Shown here: positions 23,001 through 33,600 of the stretch, in pieces | How positions within the stretch are numbered: position 1 is the stretch's first letter | How the letters are laid out: the number at the start of each line of letters is the position of its first letter | Assembly (NCBI GenBank): GCA_958510875.1 | Contig: OY294069.1 | Location: forward strand, 165,849,111-165,913,110 | Direction: 5' to 3' | Length of the DNA stretch: 64,000 nucleotides | From: Endomychus coccineus | Lineage: Eukaryota; Arthropoda; Insecta; Coleoptera; Endomychidae | Translations under genes and position numbers: made by a program | Notes under the pieces: generated by a model | The model's input: the letters and a program-made list of their open reading frames with translations, nothing else | Told to the model about the DNA's origin: nothing | The model's database searches: none

Positions 23001-23636
23001 GGGGGGGGGTTCGTTTGGAGACAAAGTGAACAACTGACAATCGAATATGGCCAAAACGATAATTGTTGATGTGGAGTAGGAATGGGAGGAAATACTAAAT
23101 AATATAAGCAATTATTTTATCTCGGTAATAATAATTTTATTCATTGCAATCTTCGAAAACTTATCTGATAGTCGTAAGATTGAGGCGAATTAATCAAAAA
23201 TGATAGAGAAATAACAAAATAGCATAATCACAGCCGTGCAATTTAGCAAAGACTGATTAAACAATCAAAACAAATTGTTAAGAATAACAACAATTATATA
23301 AAATAATCAAGGTAGAAAATTGTGATTCTTGGAAGAATATTGGTTTTTTCGTCAACAACCTGCTATCTTTGTTTACAAAACCAATCGAAAGGCTTCCACG
23401 AACATTCATTTAATAAAAACTCCCTCTTAGTCACAAATTGTTAAACGGCATGTTCAGGGAATATGACCAGTATTGACCACATCTATAGCTTTAGGTGTTA
23501 CTTTGAATTAGTGAATCATTGAACTATAATGGCAAAAATGGTTTTGAGTTGTTACTAAAACGATAAACTTGTATAAACAATTATATTTTCCTATCTTACC
23601 GGTCATCCACGGAATTTGACTTTCTCCGCCTTCCAT
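20080..23636 (-). CDS. Small single-pass membrane protein, 107 residues, three exons
   Basis: Exon 1 is 23636-23600 (MEGGESQIPWMT, donor G|GTAAGA). Exon 2 is 20647-20503 (acceptor TTTTAG, donor CA|GTAAGT). Exon 3 is 20221-20080, ending SAVIV-stop. The phases agree (37+145+142 nt = 108 codons). The order is an acidic and Thr/Ser-rich ectodomain of about 36 residues, one transmembrane helix (PATIIIFVISALFTISLLFG), a CRHQ boundary, a Lys-rich juxtamembrane stretch and an acidic tail. There is no signal peptide, so a type III/N-out topology is likely. I do not recognise the family, but the compact design looks like a conserved arthropod protein. A tandem duplication (20807-21617) fills part of intron 1. 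A possible non-coding 5' exon ends at 28589. Confidence 0.75.
20807..21617. repeat. Tandem duplication of a ~400-bp unit
   Basis: Unit 1 (20807-21207) and unit 2 (21208-21617) share cttgaagcgaaatcattg, atgttatgccacaac/gc, a cttgtggtt block and a tttttcctcc block in the same order. The second unit has a small insertion and many point changes, so the duplication is not new. It lies in intron 1 of the small membrane protein gene. Confidence 0.8.
21640..23590. other. Intronic AT-rich stretch, nothing recognised
   Basis: This is the remainder of intron 1 of the membrane protein gene. It contains a G homopolymer near 22993-23010 and no frame or repeat that I can assign. Confidence 0.45.
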
Positions 23637-24311
23637 TATTCTCTAAAAACAGTTTTTAAAACTTTCATATATCAAATGAATGTGATATTCATTTGATATA
23701 TACACCACTCACTAGTGAATTATATTGGAACGATAAGAAAATGGGTTTAATAAATGGTGATAGAACCCAGTTTGAAATTTCGCGTACACAATGTTATCGT
23801 GGTTGCATAACACGCAAAACGTACCACCAAGTAAGTCCCGCAGCTTCTAACATGAGAATGGGTACTGACTACACAACTGACGGAGTGACACTGAACATAA
23901 CAGAACAGAAACTGAACGATGATTAGTTTTTCGAATTGGTAAGTGGGTGGTGGGTAAATCCAGTGGGAAAAGCGTCTGGTACCGATGGTACGGACGGTAT
24001 TTGGCATATTATACCAGGCATTGATAAGAGAAGCTGCAATTTTCGCATCACAATCTAATAATCATGATTGTTAAAACTAATTTAACGTAATTGAATAGTG
24101 TCGCGTCAACTAGAGATGACTTATTAGAACGAGCACGTGATTGTTACAGAGACTGATTGTTACTTTCATTCTGATGAATGCTAACATTCACGATTAAACC
24201 AGTGACGTTTAACATGTTTACTCTCTAATCGAATGAGTAACTCCATCTCGAATTTTGGTTTCCGCGTCATAGGATTACAACATTTACGTATTTGTACATA
24301 CACGACAAAGG

Positions 24312-24767
24312 ATATTGAAAAATCTTGGCTTGCGGATAGATTCCGCGTCACAGTATCACGACTTGATACCGACGTTTCGCCAACCATTACAGGTGACATC
24401 TTCAGACAGGCTTGAACTGAAACTGATTCTACTGGTTTCTGTAGCCGTATTTATCGTAGGAAAAAAATCCTTCACGCTACACATTTCACTGCCTTTATTC
24501 CCTTGGTTAATTCTGTTCTGGCACCTGACCTATCGCTGATAGAAGTTTGGGGCTCAGGCTAGGATTTTAGAATTTTCGAAAAGGATTTGATGATTAGTGT
24601 CAAACTTGTGTTCCGCAAGGGCAGATCTACTGGTGTCACGAAGCCTTGTACAGCGCTCATGTTCTTTCACACGAGTAGCTACTGTACGACCTGTTTCACC
24701 AATGTAGACTTTACCGCAAGAACAGGGAATGCTATAAACACCTTCTAAGCGAAGAGGAGGAAGGGGA
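24312..24767 (-). mobile_element. Penelope-like element copy B, inverted 3' segment
   Basis: The reverse complement carries the end of the GIY-YIG endonuclease gene and the 3' terminal region of the element. It includes a hammerhead-like motif (24363-24411 on minus: CUGAAGA, stem, GAAACGUC) and ends ...CCAAGATTTTTCAATATCC. It is fused head-to-head at 24767/24768 with a plus-strand RT fragment of the same family. Confidence 0.8.
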
Positions 24768-25250
24768 CGACACTTTTGTTATTTGGCAACATGGTCGCGA
24801 AAATCTTGGTCCCATCCTCAATCATTTAAATTCATTACATACCAACATCATTTTCACCATGGAAGTTGAATCGAAAGGATCACTCCCGCTCCTAGATGTA
24901 TTACTTAGTCGACAGACTGTCGGTACTTTAGGACATTCTGTGTATCGAAAACCCATTCGCACCCATAGATACCTCAATGGCCTTTCCCATCCCCATCCTG
25001 CCCAAAAGCAATCTGTCATAAACTCCCCATCCTTAAAATCAGAATTAAAACATCTTCCATCTGTCTTATTTTCAAATAATTTCTCCCATTACAACATTCA
25101 AAAAGTCATAAAGAAATACACTTCGCCTAAAATTTCAAATCAACCTGAGCCACAAACCGTTCAAGCTTCAAGCCTGTCCTGAATGGTTGGCGAAACGTGG
25201 ACATCAAATCGTGCTATGGTGGCGCGGACCCATCCGGAAGCCAAGATTAT
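24768..25250 (+). mobile_element. Penelope-like element copy B, 5'-truncated RT plus tail
   Basis: It starts abruptly inside the YVDD box region (DTFVIWQHGRENLG-like). It continues through the [17 protein letters not shown] and HSVYRKP segments in the 24859-25182 frame, then jumps to the terminal region (GGTTGGCGAAACGTGG). The endonuclease is deleted and the ribozyme-like core is broken. It is dead. Confidence 0.75.
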
Positions 25251-25844
25251 TCAAGGTTAGCTATCCGCGGAAGTCTACTATTCCAAAAAGGATATGAACT
25301 TGACCTGGGAGTACATCAGGGATCGCTTCTTGGTTTGTTAATTGTCTTGTGCTTCATTAATGTTCAATTTCCAATTATTTTCATTCATAATTTATACCAA
25401 ACCAGACATAAGAAATTGCTAATATTTTAGGAATCCAGAGAAACGTGGAAATGCAAATACAAACAGTGCTTTGAATTAGACTAAACTCTTTTGAGTATTT
25501 CCGAATATGGAAAAATCCTTGAACTGAGGTATTATGCACATCAACTGTTCAATGAAATTCCTACAAGAGCTCGATGCAGTCTTGCGTAGTGGATACAAGG
25601 TTAATTATTAACTTTTTTTTCGAAATTAGATTTTTATAAAACTTGTCACGTTTTGTATGGTTTTGTTTTCATTGTATCTACTCAATTCTATTGCTTAATC
25701 TGTAGCTGATAGGTATAATTATTATATTGCTTTACCTATGATAGGATAGAAAGCTGCATTTTTATTTGAATCTTTTTTATTGGGTTGGGAAGGAAAGCCA
25801 AATAATAAAAGAATTAAGTTTTGTGGTATCTTTTTCACGCATTA

Positions 25845-27384
25845 TACACACATCAAAAAAATGTAGGGGTCAGCGATATTTTTAGGGTTTCGTCACTTGG
25901 TAATGGGAAATTCAATACAATTTTTGTTACCCACGTAGAACATAATCTTTTTCCACATAATTTATTTATAATATCATACAAAGTTTGCAAATCAATTGAA
26001 AGCTTTAATCTAACTGAAAAGAGTGACAAATTCGAATTCAATGCACTTAGGATTCTGAGCAAAAAAATTGTCACTGGTCAATGTCTAATATAGAGTGTGT
26101 CCACCGCGATTGTTCAAAACTGCCCTACATCGATTTGGTAAGCTGAGAATAAGGTTATCGATGCTTTCCTGATCAATCGCATTCCATTCTTCAACCAGAG
26201 TATGGAACAATTGATTTCGTGTCTGGAAGAGAATGTTACGCCTTAAAATTCTTCTGCCAAGCAAATCCCACACATGTTCAATCGGATTCAGGTCTGGCGA
26301 TTGAGCAGGCCAATCCAAAACACTTATACCACTCTCATCCAAGTAATCTCTTACGATCGCGGTGGTATGAGGGCGAGCATTGTCATGCATGAAGATGAAG
26401 TTTTCACCTACTGCAGCTGCATACGGAATGACAAATGGTTCTAATATCAGGTCCCTATATCTAAGAGCATTTACAAACCTCTCCAGCAATACGAGGTCGC
26501 TTCTACCGCCAATGCTGATACCACCCCAAACCATCACCGTTCCCCCTTGGTAGCTGTGAACTTCCTGTGCAGTCCTAAGTCTCCAAACATTTCCCGGTTG
26601 TCTCCATACACGAGTACGTCTAGTATCTGGACGTAAACCGAATCTCGATTCATCACTAAACAACACAGGAGTCCATTCATGCACGCCCCATTCGATGTGA
26701 TTTCTAGCCCAGATTATTCGGGCCTCGCGATTTCCTCTGGATACTGGTGAAGCTCTCCATGGACGCCTGGCACGTAAATTGGACTCGTGTAGTCTATTTC
26801 TCACAGTTTGGTCACTTATCTGTATATGGTGAGCGTTTCTGAGTTCCAAACTTAGTTGATCTGCAGTGTGGGTTGGATTTCTCAGAGCTTGAATTCTCAG
26901 AAATCTGTCCTGTGCCGCCGTTGTTATTCTGGTACGGCCAGTATGTTGCTCTCTAACATCACCAGTTTGATTATAACGAATCCATAAACGACTTATAGTG
27001 GACTGGTTAGTCTCTAATTCATTGGCAACAACCCTCTGCGACATTCCAGCTTGAAGCATTCCAATGGCCCTTAAGTGCACGTCTCTCTGAAGGTGATTAC
27101 GTTCCATAATTTAGACAAACAACACTACTCAAAATTTTCAATAATTACCATTCGCTGGTCGGATAACATCTGATTTGATCTGATGAATGAAACAAGGAAC
27201 GACATGAAGAAAATGAATAGTCGTTGGAAAAAAGAGGAACACGTGCCATGATGTTCAAAATGATAAAAAAGTATTGTGTAAATAACAAACAAACATCTGC
27301 AACGCGATAATGCCACGTGGATCTCCGAGAATTAACAAACAATCCCAAAATATGCTTGACCCTTAGATTCTTTTGATGTGTGTA
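25845..27384 (-). mobile_element. Tc1-type transposon, 1540 bp, intact-looking
   Basis: The element begins tacacacatcaaaa at 25845 and ends with the complement (gatgtgtgta) at 27384. A TA lies just outside each end (25843-25844 and 27385-27386). The terminal repeats are imperfect over about 45 bp. One full transposase gene on the minus strand occupies the middle. Size, TA duplication and DD34E transposase all fit the Tc1 family. It lies upstream of coding exon 1 of the membrane protein gene. Confidence 0.9.
26085..27107 (-). CDS. Tc1 transposase, DD34E, full length
   Basis: The 340-residue reading frame is uninterrupted. The N-terminus carries two helix-turn-helix units (around residues 10-55 and 70-125), with a GRTRI-type hook between them. 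The catalytic acids are D in LFSDESRF, D in FMHDNARPH and E in PDLNPIEHVWD, with 34 residues between the last two. The VWGGIS motif lies between the first two acids. The C-terminus ends RGGHTLY. It would bind the element's terminal repeats and perform cut-and-paste transposition into TA in the nucleus. No stop or frameshift is visible, so it may still be active. The other Tc1/mariner relatives in this window are broken. Confidence 0.95.
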   Translation of the reverse strand: MERNHLQRDVHLRAIGMLQAGMSQRVVANELETNQSTISRLWIRYNQTGDVREQHTGRTRITTAAQDRFLRIQALRNPTHTADQLSLELRNAHHIQISDQTVRNRLHESNLRARRPWRASPVSRGNREARIIWARNHIEWGVHEWTPVLFSDESRFGLRPDTRRTRVWRQPGNVWRLRTAQEVHSYQGGTVMVWGGISIGGRSDLVLLERFVNALRYRDLILEPFVIPYAAAVGENFIFMHDNARPHTTAIVRDYLDESGISVLDWPAQSPDLNPIEHVWDLLGRRILRRNILFQTRNQLFHTLVEEWNAIDQESIDNLILSLPNRCRAVLNNRGGHTLY

Positions 27385-27449
27385 TAATAAAAATATAAAA
27401 TATTTAAGGTTCATCGTCGTCATCAATAATAATTTAAAACCTAACGGCA

Positions 27450-28560
27450 AATGGTTTGATACCTACACTTCTTATTAGTCATTCATTTAGTGTTGAAAAA
27501 ATTTCTCGAATAGGAAATATAAACTTCACGCTATTTTTATGACAATATAAAGGATTGAAAATGCAGCAAATTGAATATATTCGGACTTTGTTTCCAATTT
27601 ACTGTAGAATCCAATCTAATGCACCCAATCAATTAGATTAGAAAAAAACTGATCGATTGATCACTCGACTTCCCTCACTTTTGGTACCAAAATAGCTTTC
27701 AGACACTCCTGCTAAAATATATTGAAAATGATTTAGAAACCAATGAAGGACTTGAATTATATTCTATGTTACATTGAAAATTTATCCAAATGGTTTACAT
27801 AATGTACTTTGTCCACGACCATTGTATAAAATATACATAATGCATGTGTTTCCTCAAGCATCATGATATCCATTAATCACTAGTGAATAATGAAATCATT
27901 ATTCACTACCATCAATATGACAAACATGATAGACATTTTTCTAGACAAATACGATAAAAATAGAGCGCGCTATGAAACGTCAGATCGAATTTAATTACAA
28001 GGAGATTATGTTGAGAAATAAAATAAGTTTTAACCAAATAAATCATTTCTTGTTTTATTTTCAAGGACTTTTCACCTTGCCCTCGTATAGTGAGGGAAGT
28101 AAATATTGGTAATGTCTAAATTACGTTCCTAAATATTGTAAGATAATATTAATAAACTACATGCGACTAATTGATCCAAACGAGCACGTAGGCTTCGGAG
28201 ATGTGTTAATTTTTGACCTTTACATATGATACTGTTCCAGAGAATTTGAACTAAATTGGCAATTATTGTCAGTTAAATGATATTGTTTTTGAAGAATGTT
28301 TGCTGATATAGAATCCTTACTATATTGTATAAATAGAATAGTTCGAATGGATAACATGGACAGAAGCACATAAGTTAGAAACAAAATCTAAATTTAGGAA
28401 AGGTCTCTTGGAATTGCACATAATTCCTACTGCCAATTATACATCGATTAGATAATTATCATACTTTTTGTGGTGATTAAGGTTTGCACTTCAAAACGCT
28501 GGTAAATGTGATCAATTTGACATATTCTCATAATTTATCAGGTATGTATACCTACATATG
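27450..28560. other. Intergenic/intronic stretch, no gene
   Basis: AT-rich, with no recognisable frame. It contains a mariner-like terminus at 28067-28087 and a short hairpin-like inverted stretch (attaatcactagtgaataatgaa) near 27875-27900. Confidence 0.4.
28067..28087 (+). repeat. Isolated mariner-like terminal repeat
   Basis: acttttcaccttgccctcgta is identical to the terminus at 8906-8926 and nearly identical to 37199-37218. It marks a third insertion or relic of the same mariner family, without coding sequence nearby. Confidence 0.5.
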
Positions 28561-28588
28561 TCTTATTCTTTTCTGATGAACTACTTAC

Positions 28589-28775
28589 CTCTCTTGATTT
28601 CATTCCAATCATTTGCATTCAGTGCCGACGTCACACTTTTAGCTCGAGTGGGTAGTGTGGGAGGGAGGGGGAGTTCCAAGTGATTTTTCACAATACATTC
28701 GTACGAAGGGATGAGGGATACAGGATCACAATCAAAAATTGATAAAAACATACTGTGACTTGTCACAAAGCTCAA
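28589..28775 (-). other. Possible non-coding 5' exon of the membrane protein gene
   Basis: On the minus strand a perfect donor (AGAG|GTAAGT) ends at 28589 after a pyrimidine-rich, GC-shifted stretch. Coding exon 1 of the downstream gene has its own acceptor (GTTTTTAG) just before the ATG at 23636, so a 5' leader exon must lie upstream. This is a reasonable candidate. The 64-codon frame here does not continue in phase. Confidence 0.3.
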
Positions 28776-28894
28776 TTTATTTGCTTTTGTATAAAAATAA
28801 AATTACATAGACGTTCGTTTTCTATTACGAACAGTAAATTCATCCATTATAGTTTCTAAAATGATACCAGTCTAAAAGTTAGAAATGAGAAAAA

Positions 28895-29793
28895 TTGTCT
28901 CGTAACTTACTGACTTCATCGCCCCGCTCGAAAGTTGAATTGCTGCGATGCATTGAAGGCCCCCCGCCTTCAGCTCTGCGCTTTCAATCCATCACTCTCG
29001 TCGGCCGTCAGGTGGCTGATGAGTTACAAGTCGCCATGATCTCTCGATCCGTCTGTGACAAGAAGAACCTCAATATCCAGGTTGGGTATGCTTTGCTAGC
29101 TTCGTTCTAGATCGTATAAGCTTCTGTGTACCCCCTACCCTGGCTACGGTCTATGGTATTAGTTGCTTGCTATTTCATTATCGCCTTGTATGTACCCCGT
29201 ACCCTGGTTACAGGGCATTAGAATTAGATCGCTGAACTTCGAATCGTGAGCCGGAGGCTATGCTCCCCAAAGGATATATCTCTCTGATCGATAGAGCTTC
29301 GCCGTCAACTTCGGCTCGTCGCCCGCTTACGCCGTGCTTACTCGCTCTGCTTGTATTTTTGTTCACGTAAGTTGTTGTTTTGATACCCTATGAAGTAGTG
29401 TTCTTTAGTTACCATTACGTCACTCTAATGTATATCTAAACTATACATAGGGCTGCACTAATATAACTTAACCATAAGTTACTCCGAACTTTACAATATA
29501 CCTTTAGTATATGGACCAGTGCAACAAACTATCCTAGTGAACAGTGAACCTTGAGTATTGTGTGCATTTATCTCTTTTATCTCTGTCTCGCCCTACGAGC
29601 TGTGGATACCTGGTATACCAGTCTAGACAGACTTACCATCGCCCTCTGTCCCTGTATAACCTGCAGCAATAAAAAGGGCTCAGTGCTTTGTGTGTGTGGG
29701 TGTGTGTATTTCTGTTCCCAGGGAGCTAGCCAGACGGACGCATATCAGCCAGTATGGCCCCTTACCGTAGGATTCCTACTCACGACTGCATCA
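28895..29793 (+). mobile_element. LTR-retrotransposon 3' region/LTR with primer-binding-like palindrome
   Basis: This is a GC-richer island unlike its surroundings. It includes an AATAAA at about 29668, a GT-rich stretch, and, just after 29793, TTGGTGCCCCACG/TTGGGTGCCAA. This resembles the TGG-starting primer binding sites that follow LTRs of BEL/Gypsy-type elements. No duplicate LTR is present, so this may be a solo or truncated element. The 71-codon frame at 28895-29110 is unrecognised. Confidence 0.4.
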
Positions 29794-30025
29794 TATTGGT
29801 GCCCCACGTTGGGTGCCAATATGATACAGTCGAGTTTGGCCATTCAAACCCGAATGCATCAGAATGCAAAATGGCAACGTCGTTTAGCCGATTCTGTGCC
29901 ATAGTCGATCTTAAATAATTTCTTATTTGACGCAAAACTGAAAAACTTCTTTCATTAGAACAAGAAGATCCCGGTACTGTTTTTACTAATCTCAGAGAAC
30001 GCACGAATTCTGGAACGATTTTCAT
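29780..30025 (-). pseudogene. hAT transposase C-terminal dimerisation fragment
   Basis: The translation contains SCSNERSFSVLRQIRNYLRS followed by TMAQNRLNDVAILHSD. This is the classical hAT C-terminal (dimerisation) block. Upstream, minus 30415-30197 is open but unassigned. The rest of the transposase is absent. The fragment abuts the LTR primer-binding-like palindrome at 29790-29825. Confidence 0.8.
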
Positions 30026-30672
30026 ATAATGTTCATTTTCCCAGAGAACTGTAATTCTATAAACACTTATCCTAGATACTGATTGCTTCTTCCCCTTCAG
30101 TGTAGGAAATGATCTAAGTATATCGAGGATTCTATGCTAATGCAGGATGGTCTAGATTTCATATATTTCCGTAAAATCGCAATTCTTCATGATAGGTTAG
30201 CGCACGTACGGTATCAACCCACATATAGAAGATATCAAAAACTGGGATATTTGGCTAACGAAACCTATTTCTTTAAGCAAATATTTTAGCTGTACGAATT
30301 TCCCATTTCTAATTTCAGGGTGTTTCACCTTGAAAAATGCAAAATTTTCGTTTGAGGCGCATTTATCTATTTGTGCCTGGGTAAGGGAGTGCACCCATGT
30401 GTCACCAGCCGCCACTGCTCATACATCGTTACTTTTGTATTGAAACTAGTTCGAAAATAAGATATTATTTATATAGTACAAAATTTTACAAGATATTCAA
30501 CTCAGTTCATCTTGATCACGTCATTTCTTTACAGACTGTTTAGGAACACTCCATCTTCACCTATAAAGGATGATAATTCTGAAAATTGAATCAGATAATA
30601 GCCAACTGTACATTAACTATCTATTTTCTACCTGTTGTTATTTCAAGGTCTGGATCATATCAAATCATGGTA

Positions 30673-33600
30673 TCATCTGAAGCCTTTATAGAAATTCCAG
30701 GATTTCCATGCGTCATAAGCATATAACAATCCGACAACGGAACCAATCATCTGAAATAGATTAAAGTTTATTTACTCTGAAAATTAAGCGTATCTTTACA
30801 AGGTTTCTTACAAATATACTACGTTCAATAATATTATGTTGGTAGTAGAGAGAAATATAGAATAATTTAATCCAGTTCCGTATATAATGAAAATTGTAAT
30901 ATAGAAATATATCAGTTGATTCACGTAAATAATAAGCTTGAGTTTTGATTGCTTTAAGTTCAACCAGATTATCAGAGCCCCATCAAAAATTCTCGCCACA
31001 TCTTCATTTATTCCATCAACTTGTATCTATCTTGCACCTCTCGCTTTATTGGATGATATAAGGGCTCTAGAGGAGAAAGAGGGATGACGTGTACCATCAT
31101 TAGCAAAGTTATAAGCGGAACAGGAGGTCACTTCCAATAGATCGTTGATATGGTGCAGAAACAAAATAGATGCTAATACTAATACAGGTCCTTGTGGGAC
31201 ACCAGCGTTGATAGCCATTGTGTCGGAGGCGACTCCGTCAATCATCACATATAGTGATCTATCTGCGAGAAAATTCAATAGTGAACGGCAAAGTTAAGGC
31301 GGCAAACCATGTAACGGAAGTTTTCTTGGTGTTGTATCTATCTGGTCCTTCGCCTTGGTCTTGGTTATTGGTATTGCATTGTCGGTCTTGTTCTTGCTGT
31401 TGAAGTTGTAAGACTCTTGCATAACTTTTGCGTATGTTTTTTAGTTTTGGAAAAGCCTGATATAGAAAAACCCCAAAATGAAGATCCATCAAGTTAATTT
31501 AAAATTTATTAAAAATACGTTATGAAAACTCGGAAAAGAAAAAAAAAGTAAAGAGAACTCGTTGCATTAAGCGTTTCATTTTCTTTTAGATAGCATCAGA
31601 ACCATTTCTGTTAATTTCTATGGAGATAGCAATGCAAAAATCGTGATCAAAGAGTTAGCATGGAAAAGCGTCAATGTCTAGACATTGCGTAATGTATACT
31701 TACATATGCTGCACTCATTGCTGGATAAACTTGATAATGAGGGGTGATTAGGTACATAGGTTGAAGAAACACGTTGACAGCATAACCCAAGTATGAACAT
31801 GTTGAGATATAGCTGAATGCGGCGATTGTGTTAAATGCTGTTTCCTAAAAAGAATTTGTACAATTAGTAAGTAATCGTGACCAGGATCAGTCCCCATCAT
31901 TGTCATGGTAGTCAAAATATCCGCAATCACTTCTTGAAAATTCTGAAGAACTACTTCATTTTTTGATATTGTGTAGAACAAAATTCTTACCAAAATATTA
32001 TCGCAAATATAGAAGTTGAGAATAATAAATATGGATTCGTCCCAGAATTACTAGATTAGAGGTTTTGTTACTACCCCGTCCTTGAAGGACTTTTGATCCC
32101 TCCCCTGTGAGTGTTTCACAGTACACCATTAAGCTTTAGATCTTTTAAAAAGACAGAGCTTTCCGCGGCAGCAATGGTGTAACTTCCTAAATGGTGTGGC
32201 ATGTCCCGGATCCCGGAGTATTTGCTTCTGTAGGGGAGTGTACCTCCGCCGCCTGAGCATAAGATCTTGCTCCGTGGCATTTATCTGGGCTTTCAGGCGA
32301 GAAAGTTGAAACTCGACTGATGTGAAATTCCAGACCACAGGGTGGGGTCCGAACTCATAAGAAGTTTACAAGCTATACTCAGAACCACACATCGATACAG
32401 ACCCTCCAGACTAAGGAGTCCCCTACCTCCCTGGTGACGTGGGAGATAAATACGGGAAACGGGCGACGTAGGATGCAATCTGTGATGGACATGCATCATT
32501 TCCCGGTTATCTTTGTCGAGTAATGCTGCTCATCGACCGTCCATTTCATCACTCCAAAAGAGTGAAGCAGAACTGGAAGCATATTTGTTGCAGACGTTGT
32601 TCTCACTCGAGAGTTCGGAAGACCAAATCTTTCGAATAAGGCTTCTGTATTTGCCACTGAGAGCCACCTTTACCTGGGAACCGTCATAATTAGGGCTCTG
32701 TTCAATTTCCAGGTATCGATTGGTATCTCCAGTATCAAGATGTTAAAAGATGCTTCCGTCGGCAAGCTGCATATTCTTGTGCACTTCCGGAGATGAAACA
32801 CTGCGCCCTTATCCAATCTCAACTCCATGCCTAGGGCACGTGTATATTTTTGAACCACGTTAAGAGCTTGATGGAGGTTTTTCTCTCCAGAAGTATACAG
32901 TTTCAGATCATCTATCTAAAATAAATCTGATGCCTCCGGTTGTTCGGTGGTCCAGAGTAATATCCACGAGTTCGTCTTAATGCAATGGGCAGCTTCACGG
33001 GGCTCGCAGATTCTATTGATTACCACACCGATCGATCTCAACAACCTAGCATACAAGATACGTGTAACTAACTTGTAGCAGGTGTTGAGACGAGTGATCG
33101 GCCGGTAGTTCTTGGGATCATACAAGCCTCCATTCTTTGGAATCAGCACAGTGTATTCCTCGAGAGCCTAGCTTGGAATTAGCCGCTCCTCTTTAAGCCA
33201 AGAGTCAAAGACTGACCAGATGGCGGTGAGTGGAAGGAAATTTCTTCCACCACCATATGTTGATTCCGTGATATTGCTGGATGGGGATATAACCTCACAA
33301 AAATTTAACTGTGGGTCGTTGACAAGATTCGAGTTGTTGTATATGCACATTGTATATGGGTGACCAGATTAAGGAGCCGTATTCCAGATGGGATCGGACA
33401 TATGCATTAAAGAGTGTTATAAAACATTCATGGTTTTGAAAGTCTTTACACGTCTTGAAGATAAGTCCAAGCATTCTTTTCGCAGAAGATGTGATTTGAT
33501 TAATTTGGGATGTGAAGCTGAGTTTCTGATCGTATGTGATGCCCAAATCTTTAGTTTCTGTACTTTGTTCTAATATGACGTCATTTATTGCATAGTCAAA

